From NCBI GenBank assembly GCA_036835325.1, contig DAITMF010000017.1:1-57053 (forward strand): a DNA stretch of 57,053 nucleotides. The letters are read 5' to 3'. The DNA is from CAMCHP01 sp036835325 (lineage in GTDB: Bacteria; Bacteroidota; Bacteroidia; Flavobacteriales_D; Sanyastnellaceae). The notes beneath the pieces are model-generated. The model saw only the letters and a list, made by a program, of their open reading frames with translations. It was not told where the DNA came from and ran no database searches. Shown piece by piece: positions 8,006 through 18,900 of the stretch. The position numbers and the translations under genes are program-made. Each line of letters begins with the position of its first letter. Position 1 is the first letter of the stretch.

Positions 8006-8986
8006 ATGATACGAATCGCCGTACTTTTTACCGTTTTGCTTCCGCTGAGTCTCATGGGGCAAGATTGCAACGATCCGTTGCAGCTTTGTGCTGCCTCAAC
8101 GGTAAGCGCGAGCGTTGACGCGCCCAACCCCATTGCGGTGGGGTGCTTCAACCATGCTTACACCAGCTACTTCACCTTCACCACGAATACCGACATTGAC
8201 AATCCCGGAACGGTTGAAATCACCGTCAGCAACATTGCATGCGGAGACCCCACCGCACCTGCGAGCGTAACCGCACTCATCGTTGAAATCGGAGCGGGTG
8301 GCGACCCTTGCGTGCCTGTCAGCTACCTTCCTGTATCGCCCTGTGCCCAGGGCACAGACGGTTTCATTTTGGTGAGCCAGGTGCTCGACCCGAATACTGA
8401 GTACCTTGTGTTGCTTGGGTCAGACAACGACCCTGCGCTGTTCGATTGCGGCTTTGATGCGGTGGTCAACGGCCAGGCAGTCAACCTCAACGTGTGCTGC
8501 TCGCAGCAAATCGTCCTTGGGCAACAAGCCACCCTCGAAGTCACCGGCGGCAATGCCGTGCCGGGCTACATCTGGGAACCCTCCATCACCCTTGACGTTG
8601 CAACCGGCACAACGGTGGTGGCCACTCCGCCCGAGAGTACCGACTACACCGTTACGGGTGACGTCGGTCCGTGCGAAGGCGTTACAGCAACCGTAGCCGT
8701 GCTTGTGGGGCCCCCGGTATCCATCCCCAACACCATCACCCCGAATGGCGACGACGTAAACGACCTGTGGCGCATCGCCGGCATTGGTCAGTTCCCGAAC
8801 GCTCAAGTGACCGTGTTTGACCGCTGGGGGCAAATCGTATTCAAAGACATTGGCTACGCCCAACCGTGGGACGGCAAAAACAAAGGCCGAACCTTGCCCA
8901 CTGCAACGTATTATTACGTCATTGAGCTCAACTCTGACGTCATCGAAATCCCGCCCATTACCGGCGCCATAGCACTGATTCACTGA
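8006..8986 (+). CDS. Secreted protein with T9SS type B (gliding-motility C-terminal) sorting domain
   Basis: 326 aa from ATG 8006. A signal peptide of about 18 residues ends before QDCND. The middle is a Cys-containing beta-rich region followed by an Ig-like segment (about 165-235). The last about 85 residues form the type B C-terminal domain: ITPNGDDVNDLW, VFDRWG, PWDGKNKG and YYYVIEL, the signature of T9SS substrates kept at the cell surface. A GTG 33 nt upstream is also in frame, but ATG 8006 gives the cleaner signal peptide. The stop overlaps the start of the PorP/SprF gene (ATGA), so the two are coupled. No catalytic motif is visible; a surface or adhesion role is inferred. Confidence 0.88.
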   Translation: MIRIAVLFTVLLPLSLMGQDCNDPLQLCAASTVSASVDAPNPIAVGCFNHAYTSYFTFTTNTDIDNPGTVEITVSNIACGDPTAPASVTALIVEIGAGGDPCVPVSYLPVSPCAQGTDGFILVSQVLDPNTEYLVLLGSDNDPALFDCGFDAVVNGQAVNLNVCCSQQIVLGQQATLEVTGGNAVPGYIWEPSITLDVATGTTVVATPPESTDYTVTGDVGPCEGVTATVAVLVGPPVSIPNTITPNGDDVNDLWRIAGIGQFPNAQVTVFDRWGQIVFKDIGYAQPWDGKNKGRTLPTATYYYVIELNSDVIEIPPITGAIALIH

Positions 8987-9927
8987 TGAAGCGGTTTCTA
9001 TACGTCATTCTTTTTTGCGCCCTGGCGGGGATGGAGCTTCAGGCGCAGCAATTGCCCTTGTACTCGCACTACACCCTGAATTACCTTCAGATTAACCCTG
9101 CCGTTGCAGGGTCAAAGGAGTGTCTCGATCTGAAAATGGGCTACCGCCGCCAATGGATGGGCGTTCCCGACGGACCACGGACGGGGTTTGGCAACATTCA
9201 CGGCAGCATCGGAAAGAAAACCGGCAACTACCACGGCTTGGGTGCTACTGTCATCGGCGATGACGCAGGGCCGCTCGGGCTTACAGGCCTCAACGCCGTG
9301 TACGCCTACCACATGAAGGTGAACCGCAAGTACCGATTGAGCGCAGGTGTGGCCTTGGGGGTTCTGCAATACCGTTTCGACGTGGGCAATGTGAGTTTGC
9401 CTGATGTGCAACTGTTGAACGACCCTGCGTTTGCCAACGTTGAAGCGTCGCAGTTCATCTTCCCCACCGTGCAATTTGGCCTCTGGTTCTACCGCGACGA
9501 TCGTTTCTACGGCTTTGCGGTGCACAACCTGCTCGGCAACAACGTTGACATTGTCGGTTTGCAAACATCCTTGGTGCGGCATTATTCTTTGGCAGCAGGC
9601 CGCGCGATAAGGATGGACGGCGACTTCACCTTCAAGCCATCAGGGCACTTGCAGTTTGCCCAAGGGATACCCGTTTCGTTCGATGCGACGGCCATGTTCG
9701 ACTACAAGAACATGGTTGAAGTAGGAGCCGGTTTTAGGTCGCAGACCGGATTGATTGCCCTGTTGCGCATTGACATGTTTAAATACATCACGTTAGCGTA
9801 TGCCTACGATTATTCGCTTTCGCGGATGCGGTTTGACGGGCGACACACACACGAAGTAGTGCTGGGCTTCCAAGCCTGTGCACGTGGGGAGACAGGCCGT
9901 GTAGTGCCATGTGCGGCGTACGACTGA
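8986..9927 (+). CDS. PorP/SprF family type IX secretion membrane protein
   Basis: Outer-membrane beta-barrel protein of the PorP/SprF family, 313 aa. After a signal peptide ending near residue 21 (LQAQQ) comes the hallmark N-terminus QLPLYSHYTLNYLQINPAVA, then alternating aromatic strands. Family members are needed for secretion or surface attachment of particular T9SS substrates; SprF serves the SprB adhesin in Flavobacterium johnsoniae. Here it overlaps the type-B-sorted protein upstream and precedes the giant SprB-like gene by 61 bp. Serving the upstream protein is the simplest inference, because the giant gene has its own PorP/SprF downstream. Confidence 0.92.
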   Translation: MKRFLYVILFCALAGMELQAQQLPLYSHYTLNYLQINPAVAGSKECLDLKMGYRRQWMGVPDGPRTGFGNIHGSIGKKTGNYHGLGATVIGDDAGPLGLTGLNAVYAYHMKVNRKYRLSAGVALGVLQYRFDVGNVSLPDVQLLNDPAFANVEASQFIFPTVQFGLWFYRDDRFYGFAVHNLLGNNVDIVGLQTSLVRHYSLAAGRAIRMDGDFTFKPSGHLQFAQGIPVSFDATAMFDYKNMVEVGAGFRSQTGLIALLRIDMFKYITLAYAYDYSLSRMRFDGRHTHEVVLGFQACARGETGRVVPCAAYD

Positions 9928-9988
9928 TTTGACTGAAACCTTCAGCAACCAGGCCTCGTACAAAGAGGCAACCCTATAACGCACACTC

Positions 9989-12900
9989 GTGTTGAAAGCA
10001 ATTAAATTATTCATCGCAATCGCGGTGTTCACTGCTGTACAGTTGGCGGTCAACACCGACACGTGGGCCCAAGTTACCTGCGGTAACGGGGCCGGTCAAA
10101 CGCCCTTCACCATTACCGCTTCGGTAACCACGAACTACAACGGTCAGAGCATCAGTTGCAACGGCGCCAATGACGGCGCAGCAACGGTTTCGGTCGTCGG
10201 TGGCGTTGGTCCGTTCAGTTACCAATGGGTAGGAGGCCAGCAATCGTCGTTTACCCAGAATTACACCAACCTCGGTGCCGGTACCTACACAATCATTGTT
10301 ACCGATTTAGGGCAAGGTGTAACCTGTGTCGATAACGTGCAGCTCACCGAGCCGGCGCAGTTGGCCGTGCTTTTCTTTATTGAAACGCCCCCAAGTTGCG
10401 CCGGATCGTGCGACGGAACCGCAACCCCAATCGTAATTGGTGGTGTAGGGCCCTACAACTATGCTTGGAGCAATGGCGAAACCGGACTCACCGCGATGAA
10501 TCTGTGCGAAGGCCTAACCGAGTTGGTGGTCACTGACGCAAACAATTGCGTACTTGTGCTTCAGTACGAAGCCGAGCTTAATGAAACACAGGCGAATCTC
10601 ACCACAGTTGATGTGCTCTGCTCAGGCGATGCCACCGGTGAAGCCAGTGTAACACCCGTTGGTGGAAATGGCGGGCCGTACACCATCCTCTGGTCAACAG
10701 GGGCGGGCGGCAACACAATTGTTGGCCTCGCCGCAGGACTCTACAGCGTAGATGTTACTGACGTATCGGGCTGTACCATCACCGAAAACTTCGAAATCTT
10801 TGAAACGGCTGTTCTCGATGCCTTCATCGACGACACGACCGATTTGCAGTGTGAAAACGTCGCTGACGGCAGCATCACCGCATCTGCCAACGGCGGAACC
10901 CCTCCCTATACCTTCTCTTGGACAGGCCCGAACGGCTACACCGGCAACGGTGAAACCATCACTGACCTCGACGCAGGCAGCTACACCCTCGTGGTAACCG
11001 ACCTGAACGGGTGTGAAGCCACGATCATTGCCGAATTGACTGCTCCGGCAGCCATCGTCATCGCCTCAAACGTGATTGATGCATCGTGCAACGGTGCAAG
11101 CGATGGAGCCATTGGCCTCGTTGTAACCGGAGGCAATGGTGGCTACATGTACAGCTGGACAGGCCCGAATGGCTTCACTGCCAACTCTCAAAACATCACC
11201 AACGTTGCCGCCGGCAGTTACACGGTTGAAGTCACTGACCTTCTCGGTTGTGCCGAAACAGCGGTCATCGAGGTCGATGAACCGCTCGTAGTTGACCTAG
11301 ATGCCGCCGTGGTTGACGTGCTCTGCAATGGCGATGCCACCGGCAGCATTCAAGTGACCCCATTGGGTGGAACACCTCCTTATGCCTACGCATGGACAAG
11401 TCCGAACGGCTTTACCGGCAACACAGCATTGATCAGCAATTTGGCCGCCGGCAATTATGCGCTGACTCTGACCGATGACAACGATTGTACAGTTGAAGTG
11501 GCTTACGACGTGCTCGAACCCAGCGCCATCACCATTGATGCCGTGGTTGACGACATCAGCTGCAACGGCGCAACCGATGGCACCATCACCGTGACCGTTA
11601 GCGGTGGTGCTGAACCCTACACATTGGCATGGACGGGTCCGCACGGCGCGTCGAATGACCCGGTGATCAATAACGTGGGTGCCGGTACTTACATCCTTAC
11701 AGTGACTGACGACAATGGCTGTGAAGAACAACTTACAGTCAACGTTGACGAGCCGCAGGCCATTGTGATTCTTCCTATTACGACTGAACCCAGCTGTGGT
11801 GGCCTCGACGATGGAGCCATCGCTCTGACACTCTCAGGCGGCACTGCGCCTTACACCGTAGCGTTGACAGGCCCGAACGGCTTTACCGCCAACACCGAAG
11901 ACATTACCGGTCTGTTCGCCGGAACCTACTCAGCAACTGTAACCGATTTCAACGGCTGTGAAGCCTTCCTCGATGTTGAAGTAACTGAACCCGTTCCGGT
12001 AGCCGCCGATGCCACCATCGTCGACATACTCTGCAACGGTGGAACCACCGGAAGCATTGCCATTCTTCCTTCAGGAGGCACGCCAAACTACACATTCGCA
12101 TGGACAGGCCCCAACGGCTTCACTGCCAATGGCAACCCCCTCATCAATGCAGGGGCCGGCAGCTACACGCTGACCCTGACCGACGCAAACGGCTGCGAAT
12201 TGGTAGAAAGCTACGGCATTCTCCAGCCCGATGCCATCGATGTGACCATTGATTTGGTACCCATCACCTGCAACGGTGCCGATGACGCCACCCTTACGGC
12301 CATTGTCAGCGGCGGGGTTGCGCCTTACACCTATGCATGGACCGGTCCGAGCGGAGCCTCAACAGACCCTGTGGTGAACAACGCCGCGCCCGGTACTTGG
12401 AACCTTACTGTAATCGACGCAAACCTCTGTCAAGTGCTTTCAACCATCGAAGTGGATGAACCCACGCCGGTGGTGCTTACCCCAGCCTTGACTGAACCCG
12501 ATTGCGGCGGCAATGCCACCGGAGCCATTGACCTCGCTGTAAGCGGCGGTGTGGAACCGTACACGGTAGCATGGACAGGTCCGAACGGGTTTACCTCTGC
12601 CCAGTTCATTTTGAACAACCTCTTGGCAGGCACCTACGATGCCGAAGTCATTGACTTCACCGGGTGTGTTACAACAGCGAGCTACACCCTCAACGAAAAC
12701 GACCCGCTCGTGATCGATGGCAGCTCAAGCGACATCAGCTGCAACGGCGCGGGCGACGGCAGCATCACCCTGAACATCACCGGTGGCGCGCTGCCTTACA
12801 TCATTGCATGGACCGGTCAGAACGGTTTCACATCGACCGCGCAGAACCTGAGCAACCTTGAAGCCGGCAGCTACGACGTTACCGTGACCGATGCCAACGA

Positions 12901-15900
12901 CTGCTTCAGCATGCTCGGCTTTACAATTGCCGAACCCGCCGAATTCTCTGTAACGGTGGATGCCATCGATCCGGAGTGTTTCGGAGACGCCAACGGCAGC
13001 ATCACCCTGAACATCACCGGCGGAATTGCGCCACTGAACATTCTCTGGAACACCGGCGACACCGATGCCGTTTTGAACGGACTTACCGCAGGCACGTACT
13101 CGGCCGTTGTTACCGACGACAGCGGTTGTACCCTTAATACCGGCAATGTTGTGCTTAACGAAAACCCGGTGCTTCAACTTCAAGCAGTAGCGGGTGATCT
13201 CGCATGTGCCGGAGAAACCACCGGTAGCGTGAGCTTAAACATTACCGGCGGACTGGAGCCCTACACCATTGCGTGGACCGGTCCGAACGGATTTACCTCT
13301 GACCAGGCCGTGTTGGCCAATCTTGAAGCCGGCAGCTACAGTGTTGCTGTGACCGATGCAGCGAACTGTACCGTAAACCTTGACATTGAGGTGGAGACAC
13401 CCAATCCAATCGCATTGAATGCCGATGTATCCGATGTCGTTTGTGGTGGTTTCCCAACCGGCGCCATCGACCTCACCGTAACCGGTGGAACAGCGCCCTA
13501 CACCTACCTGTGGAGCGGCCCCGGCTTCCAACAAACAACCCAAGACGTTAACAACCTGATCTCAGGCAACTACAGCGTAGTAGTTGAAGATGCCGCCGGG
13601 TGTGTGGCCATGCTCAATGTGGTGGTAAACCAAAACCCGCCGCTTGATGCCAATGTGACTGCGTTTGATTCCGAATGCAACCTCAACACAGGCGAAGCAA
13701 GTGCGATCGCTTTCGGCGGAGTTGGTATGCTCACGCTCACTTGGTTTCAAGGTGCTGTAGAAATTGGCACAGGTGCCACCATAACAGATCTTGCTGCCGG
13801 TAGCTACACCTTCGTGGTAGTAGACGAACTCGGTTGCGACTTTGTATTCCCTTTCAACATCAGCGATTCAGGAGCAGCCGATATTTCAGCCACCACCGCT
13901 GATATTCTTTGCAACGGTGACCTCACGGGTGCCGTTGACCTCACTGCTACCGGTGGAACAGGCAACCTAACCTACGCATGGTCAGGTCCTGACAACTTTA
14001 CATCTGACTCAGAAGACATCACCGAGCTTACCGCTGGCACCTACACCGTAACCGTTACCGATGAACTTGGCTGCGAAGGCCTTCTGAGCGTTAACCTTAC
14101 CGAACCTGAGTTGCTCGAAGCGGCCATCGCCCTTGATGAGGTTTCGTGTGCAGGCGTCAACGACGGTAGCATTACAGTCCTCATCACCGGAGGTACGCAG
14201 CCTTACGACATCCTGTGGAGCGGCCCCAATGGCTTCACCGCCACTACCGAAAGTCTGCCCGCCGTTGGTCCGGGAACGTATACCCTCGATGTCATTGACA
14301 ACAATGGTTGTACCCTTTCAGAAACCGTCAACGTGCTGCAGGTCGAAGGCTTTGACCTCGACATTGCCCTTACCAATATTGATTGCAACGGCGACGATAC
14401 CGGCGCAATCACGGTTGACGTATTGACCGGAACCGGGCCGTTTACCACTTTCTGGAGCGGACCGAACGGCTACGTCAACAACTTCCAAAACATCGGCGAC
14501 CTCTTCGCCGGAGACTACACCCTAACATTGACCGACGCAACGGGTTGCTCGGTTGACACCACCGTAACCATCACCCAAAACACCACGATCGCCTTGGGCG
14601 TGAACGCCATCGAGCCATCGTGCGATCAAAACGATGGGGCACTGCAAGTAGTCATCTCAGGCGGCGCCGGGGGCTACAGCATTTTCTGGTACGACCTTTC
14701 AAACGGCAACGCTTTGGTGGGTACAACAGCCGTGTTGAGCAACATAGGTTCAGGCAATTATTTCGTTGAGGTGTTTGACGCCCTCGGATGCACTGAGAGC
14801 AGTTCTGTAGTGCTTAGCGACAACGTTGGCGACATTGCCGCCGTGGTGAACGATGTGACCTGTCCGCAGGCGGCTGACGGCAGCATCGAAATCACCGTAA
14901 CCGGTGGCACCGAACCGTACACTTACGCTTGGACCGGCCCCAACGGCTTCGCATCTGCTGACCCGAACATTGAAAACCTTGCAGCCGGTACTTATACCGT
15001 GGAGGTTAATGATGCGGATGGATGTGTGCTCTTTGGTGCGTACATCATTGACGAAGCACTACCCTTCGCAATAAATCTTGATGCAACCGAAATTCTCTGC
15101 AACGGCGATGCCAATGGCACACTTTCTGCTACTGCAGGAGGAGGAACAGCACCGTACACCTACGCGTGGACGGGCCCGAACGGATTTACATCTGACCAAA
15201 ACGCCATTGCCGATTTGGCTCCCGGCACCTATACCGTAACGATTACCGACTTCGTCGGATGCGAATCGGTAGCCACAAGTGAGCTGGTTGAGCCGTCAAT
15301 ACTCGGCCTTGTTATCAACCTTACCGATGTCAACTGCAACGCAACCGACGACGGAAGCATTCAAGCAGTTCTCTCAGGCGGAACCGCACCCTACACCTAT
15401 GCATGGTCAGGCCCGAACGGATTTGCTTTTGATCAAGCCAACTTGGCGAACCTTTCAGCAGGTACCTACACACTGAATGCCACTGATGCCAATGGTTGCG
15501 GCATCACTTCAGAAGCAACGATTACACAACTGAGCATTATTGATCTCGACTTCATTGTGACCAACATCGACTGCAATGGCGACGTTACCGGTGCGATTGA
15601 CGTGGTCATCAACTCGGGCATCGCACCGTACACCACTGCGTGGACCAGCGACAACGGATTCGTCAGCAACGACCTCAGCATCGCCAACCTCTTCGCAGGC
15701 GAATACACCTTGACCATCTCCGATGCTACGGGCTGCGAAACAGTGGTGTCTGCCAACGTAACAGAGAGCGACTTGCTCGCGATCGGTGTGAATCAAACCG
15801 AACCGTCTTGCAACGCTAACGACGGCGAGCTTGAAGTGGTCATCACCGGCGGTACAGGCAACTACAGCATCATTTGGTACGACTTGTCGAACGGCAATGC

Positions 15901-18900
15901 CGTTGTAGGCAACGACCCGGTGTTGAGCAACATCGGCTCAGGCAATTACTTTGTTGAAGTGTTCGATGCGCTGGGCTGCACCGAAAGCACTTCAGTCGTG
16001 CTCAGCGACAATGTCGGCGATTTGAGCGCAAACATCACCGATGTGAACTGTGCAGGTGCCAACGACGGTGCCATTGCGCTCACCGTAACCGGTGCTACGG
16101 CGCCGTTTACCTTCGCATGGAGCGGTGTTGATGGCTACGCTTCGGCCGACCAAAACCCCATGGGCCTGGCAGCAGGTGAGTACACCGTTGAAGTGACCGA
16201 TGCCGACGGCTGTACCCTCTTCGGTGTGTACACCGTGAACGAAGGAAGCACTGTAAACCTTGACATCGCCATTACCGACATCAGCTGCGGAGGAGCCAAC
16301 GACGGCGCCCTTGCCACAACCGCCTCGAACGGCACAGCGCCGTACACCATCGCGTGGAGCGGACCTGACGGATTCTCATCCGACCAAAACACCATCAACG
16401 GCTTGGCAGCCGGAACCTACTCGGTAACGGTAACAGACGCAAACGGCTGCGAAGCCACCTTGGAGGTCGAAATCATCGAGCCAACGGCCATTGCCATCGT
16501 GTTGGACGGCACCGACATCAGCTGTACCGCTAACGACGACGGTGCAATTGACGCTACGGTATCCGGAGGCACCGAGCCCTACACCATTGTGTGGAGCGGT
16601 CCTGACGGATTCTCATCCGATCAAACCCAACTGGCCGGACTCGTGGCAGGAACCTATGAAATCACCGTGACCGACGATGCGGGCTGCATCCTTTCCCAAG
16701 AAATAACCATTGATCAGATTGAAGGAATCGATGTGAACATTACCGTGACCGACGTCAATTGCGGCGGCGACGACACCGGAGCCATCGACCTTGAGATTTT
16801 GTCGGATGAAGCGCCTTACACCACCGCGTGGACCGGCCCCAACGGCTTTGTCAACAACTTCGAAGACCTCAGCAATCTGTTTGCCGGTGATTACACCGTA
16901 ACAGTTACCGATTCAGAGGGCTGTAGCAGTGAAACCACCGTTACAGTTAGCGAGAACGAACCGATTGCACTTGGTATCAACGCCACAGAACCCGCGTGCA
17001 ACACGGCCGACGGCGCCCTTGAGGTGGTGATAACCGGTGGCTCTGGCAACTACTTTATCACTTGGCTTGACCTCACCAACGGCAACGTGGTGATTGGGAA
17101 TAACCCGGTTGTGAGCAACATACCATCAGGCAGCTACTTCGTAGAAGTGGTTGACGACCTCGGATGTGTGGCCAGCACTTCGGTGCCGTTGAGCGACGAT
17201 GCCGGCAATATCGAACCCACCATCTCAGGCGTTTCGTGCAACGGCGCCAACGACGGCAGCATTTCCGTTGTCATCGTGGGCGGTACCGAGCCTTATACTT
17301 ATGCATGGACGGGTCCGGATGGATTTACATCCGACCAAGCCGATGTTTCAGGCCTCGTGCCAGGCGAATACAGTTTAGCCGTAGAAGACGCTCTTGGCTG
17401 CGCCCTCTTTGGCGTGTATGAAATCACTCAGCCCGATGCATTGAGCGTAACAGCCGATGCTACCGACATACAATGTTTTGGCGAAGCCAATGGAACGCTG
17501 ACCGCGAATCCGATTGGTGGTACACCCGATTACAGCTACGCATGGACCGGTCCTGACGGCTTTGCATCTGACCAAGCCCAACTCGCTGACCTTGCCGCAG
17601 GCTGCTATGACCTTACCGTAACCGATGCAAACGGCTGCGAAGCCACGATGCAGCAATGCATTGCTGAGCCAAGTTTGCTTGAGGCCGAAGCAATCTCAAC
17701 GGGTATTGTGTGTGCAGGCGATGCTACGGGCTCGATTGAAGTGCTTCCTACAGGTGGCACGGGCAATTACACCTTCGAATGGAGCGGACCTGATGGCTTT
17801 ACCTCAACCGACCAAGACCTGTTTGATTTGTTCGCAGGCACGTACATCTTAACGTTAGCCGACGAAGGCGCTTGTGCCGTTGAAATCGAAGTCGAAGTAA
17901 CCGAGAACCCGGTCGTTGATGCGAGCGTTACCACTACTGAACCACAATGTGCCGGCGGCAACAACGGAAGCCTTGAAATCACCCCTTCAGGAGGTATTGC
18001 ACCCTACACCATCAACTGGTTTGATGCCGATGGCGAATACCTCGGCAATGAGTTTCTGCTTGAAAACCTCACCGCGGGCACGTATACCTATACCGTAACC
18101 GACGCCTTCAGCTGCCAAATCGAAGGCGAAGCAAGTTTGAACGAGGCCTTGGCGCTTCAAATCGAAGGCCAGGTCAACCAGCCAAGTTGTGCAGGAATCA
18201 GCAACGGACAAATCATTGCTACTGTAACCGGTGGTACTGAGCCCTACACCTACCAGTGGAGCGGCCCGAACGGCTACACGGCCGATGCTGCTGCCATCGC
18301 CGACCTTGAGCCGGGCAACTACCAACTCACGGTGACCGACGCTAACGGCTGCGAAGGCGAAGCCGAATTCACGCTCGATGAACCGGCAGACCTCGTGTTG
18401 ACCCTCGACGAAGTAGTTGACAGTCCGTGCCTTAGCGACAGCGATGGGGCTATCAGCATCAGCGTCAGCGGCGGCAGCGAGCCGTACAGCTTTGCCTGGA
18501 GCGGTCCTGACGGCTTCACCTCAGGTGATGAAGATTTGAGCGACCTTTTCGCGGGCTCGTACGCCCTCACCGTGACCGACGCGGGCGGATGCAGCGCCGA
18601 ATTGAGTGAAGTTACCGTCGATTTCCTCGGTGATGTTATGCTTTCGCCTTCGGCGGATGAGGTACTGTGTTTCGGAGAAGAACTTCTGCTTGAAGCTACC
18701 AACTCGGGCGCGACCGACAGTTTCTGGAGCGACGATGACGGCAACGAAGTGGCCGAAGGCGATACTTACGCCCCGATTCTCGAACCGGGAAGCTACACCT
18801 TCATCTACACAGCTTCTGATGGAGGCTGTGTGAGAACCGACACCGTAGAAGTTACCGTCAACGGGTTGCCTTCAGCCGAAGCAGGCGCTAATCAACTGGT

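Noticed and set aside
9953..9969. GCCTC/GAGGC 5-bp stem before the giant adhesin considered as regulatory hairpin
   Set aside because: Short stem, likely chance; no T-run and no -7 box nearby.
10100..18600. Regular repeats considered as a CRISPR or satellite array
   Set aside because: The repeats are coding in one frame with synonymous drift and variable DNA, so they are protein domain repeats.
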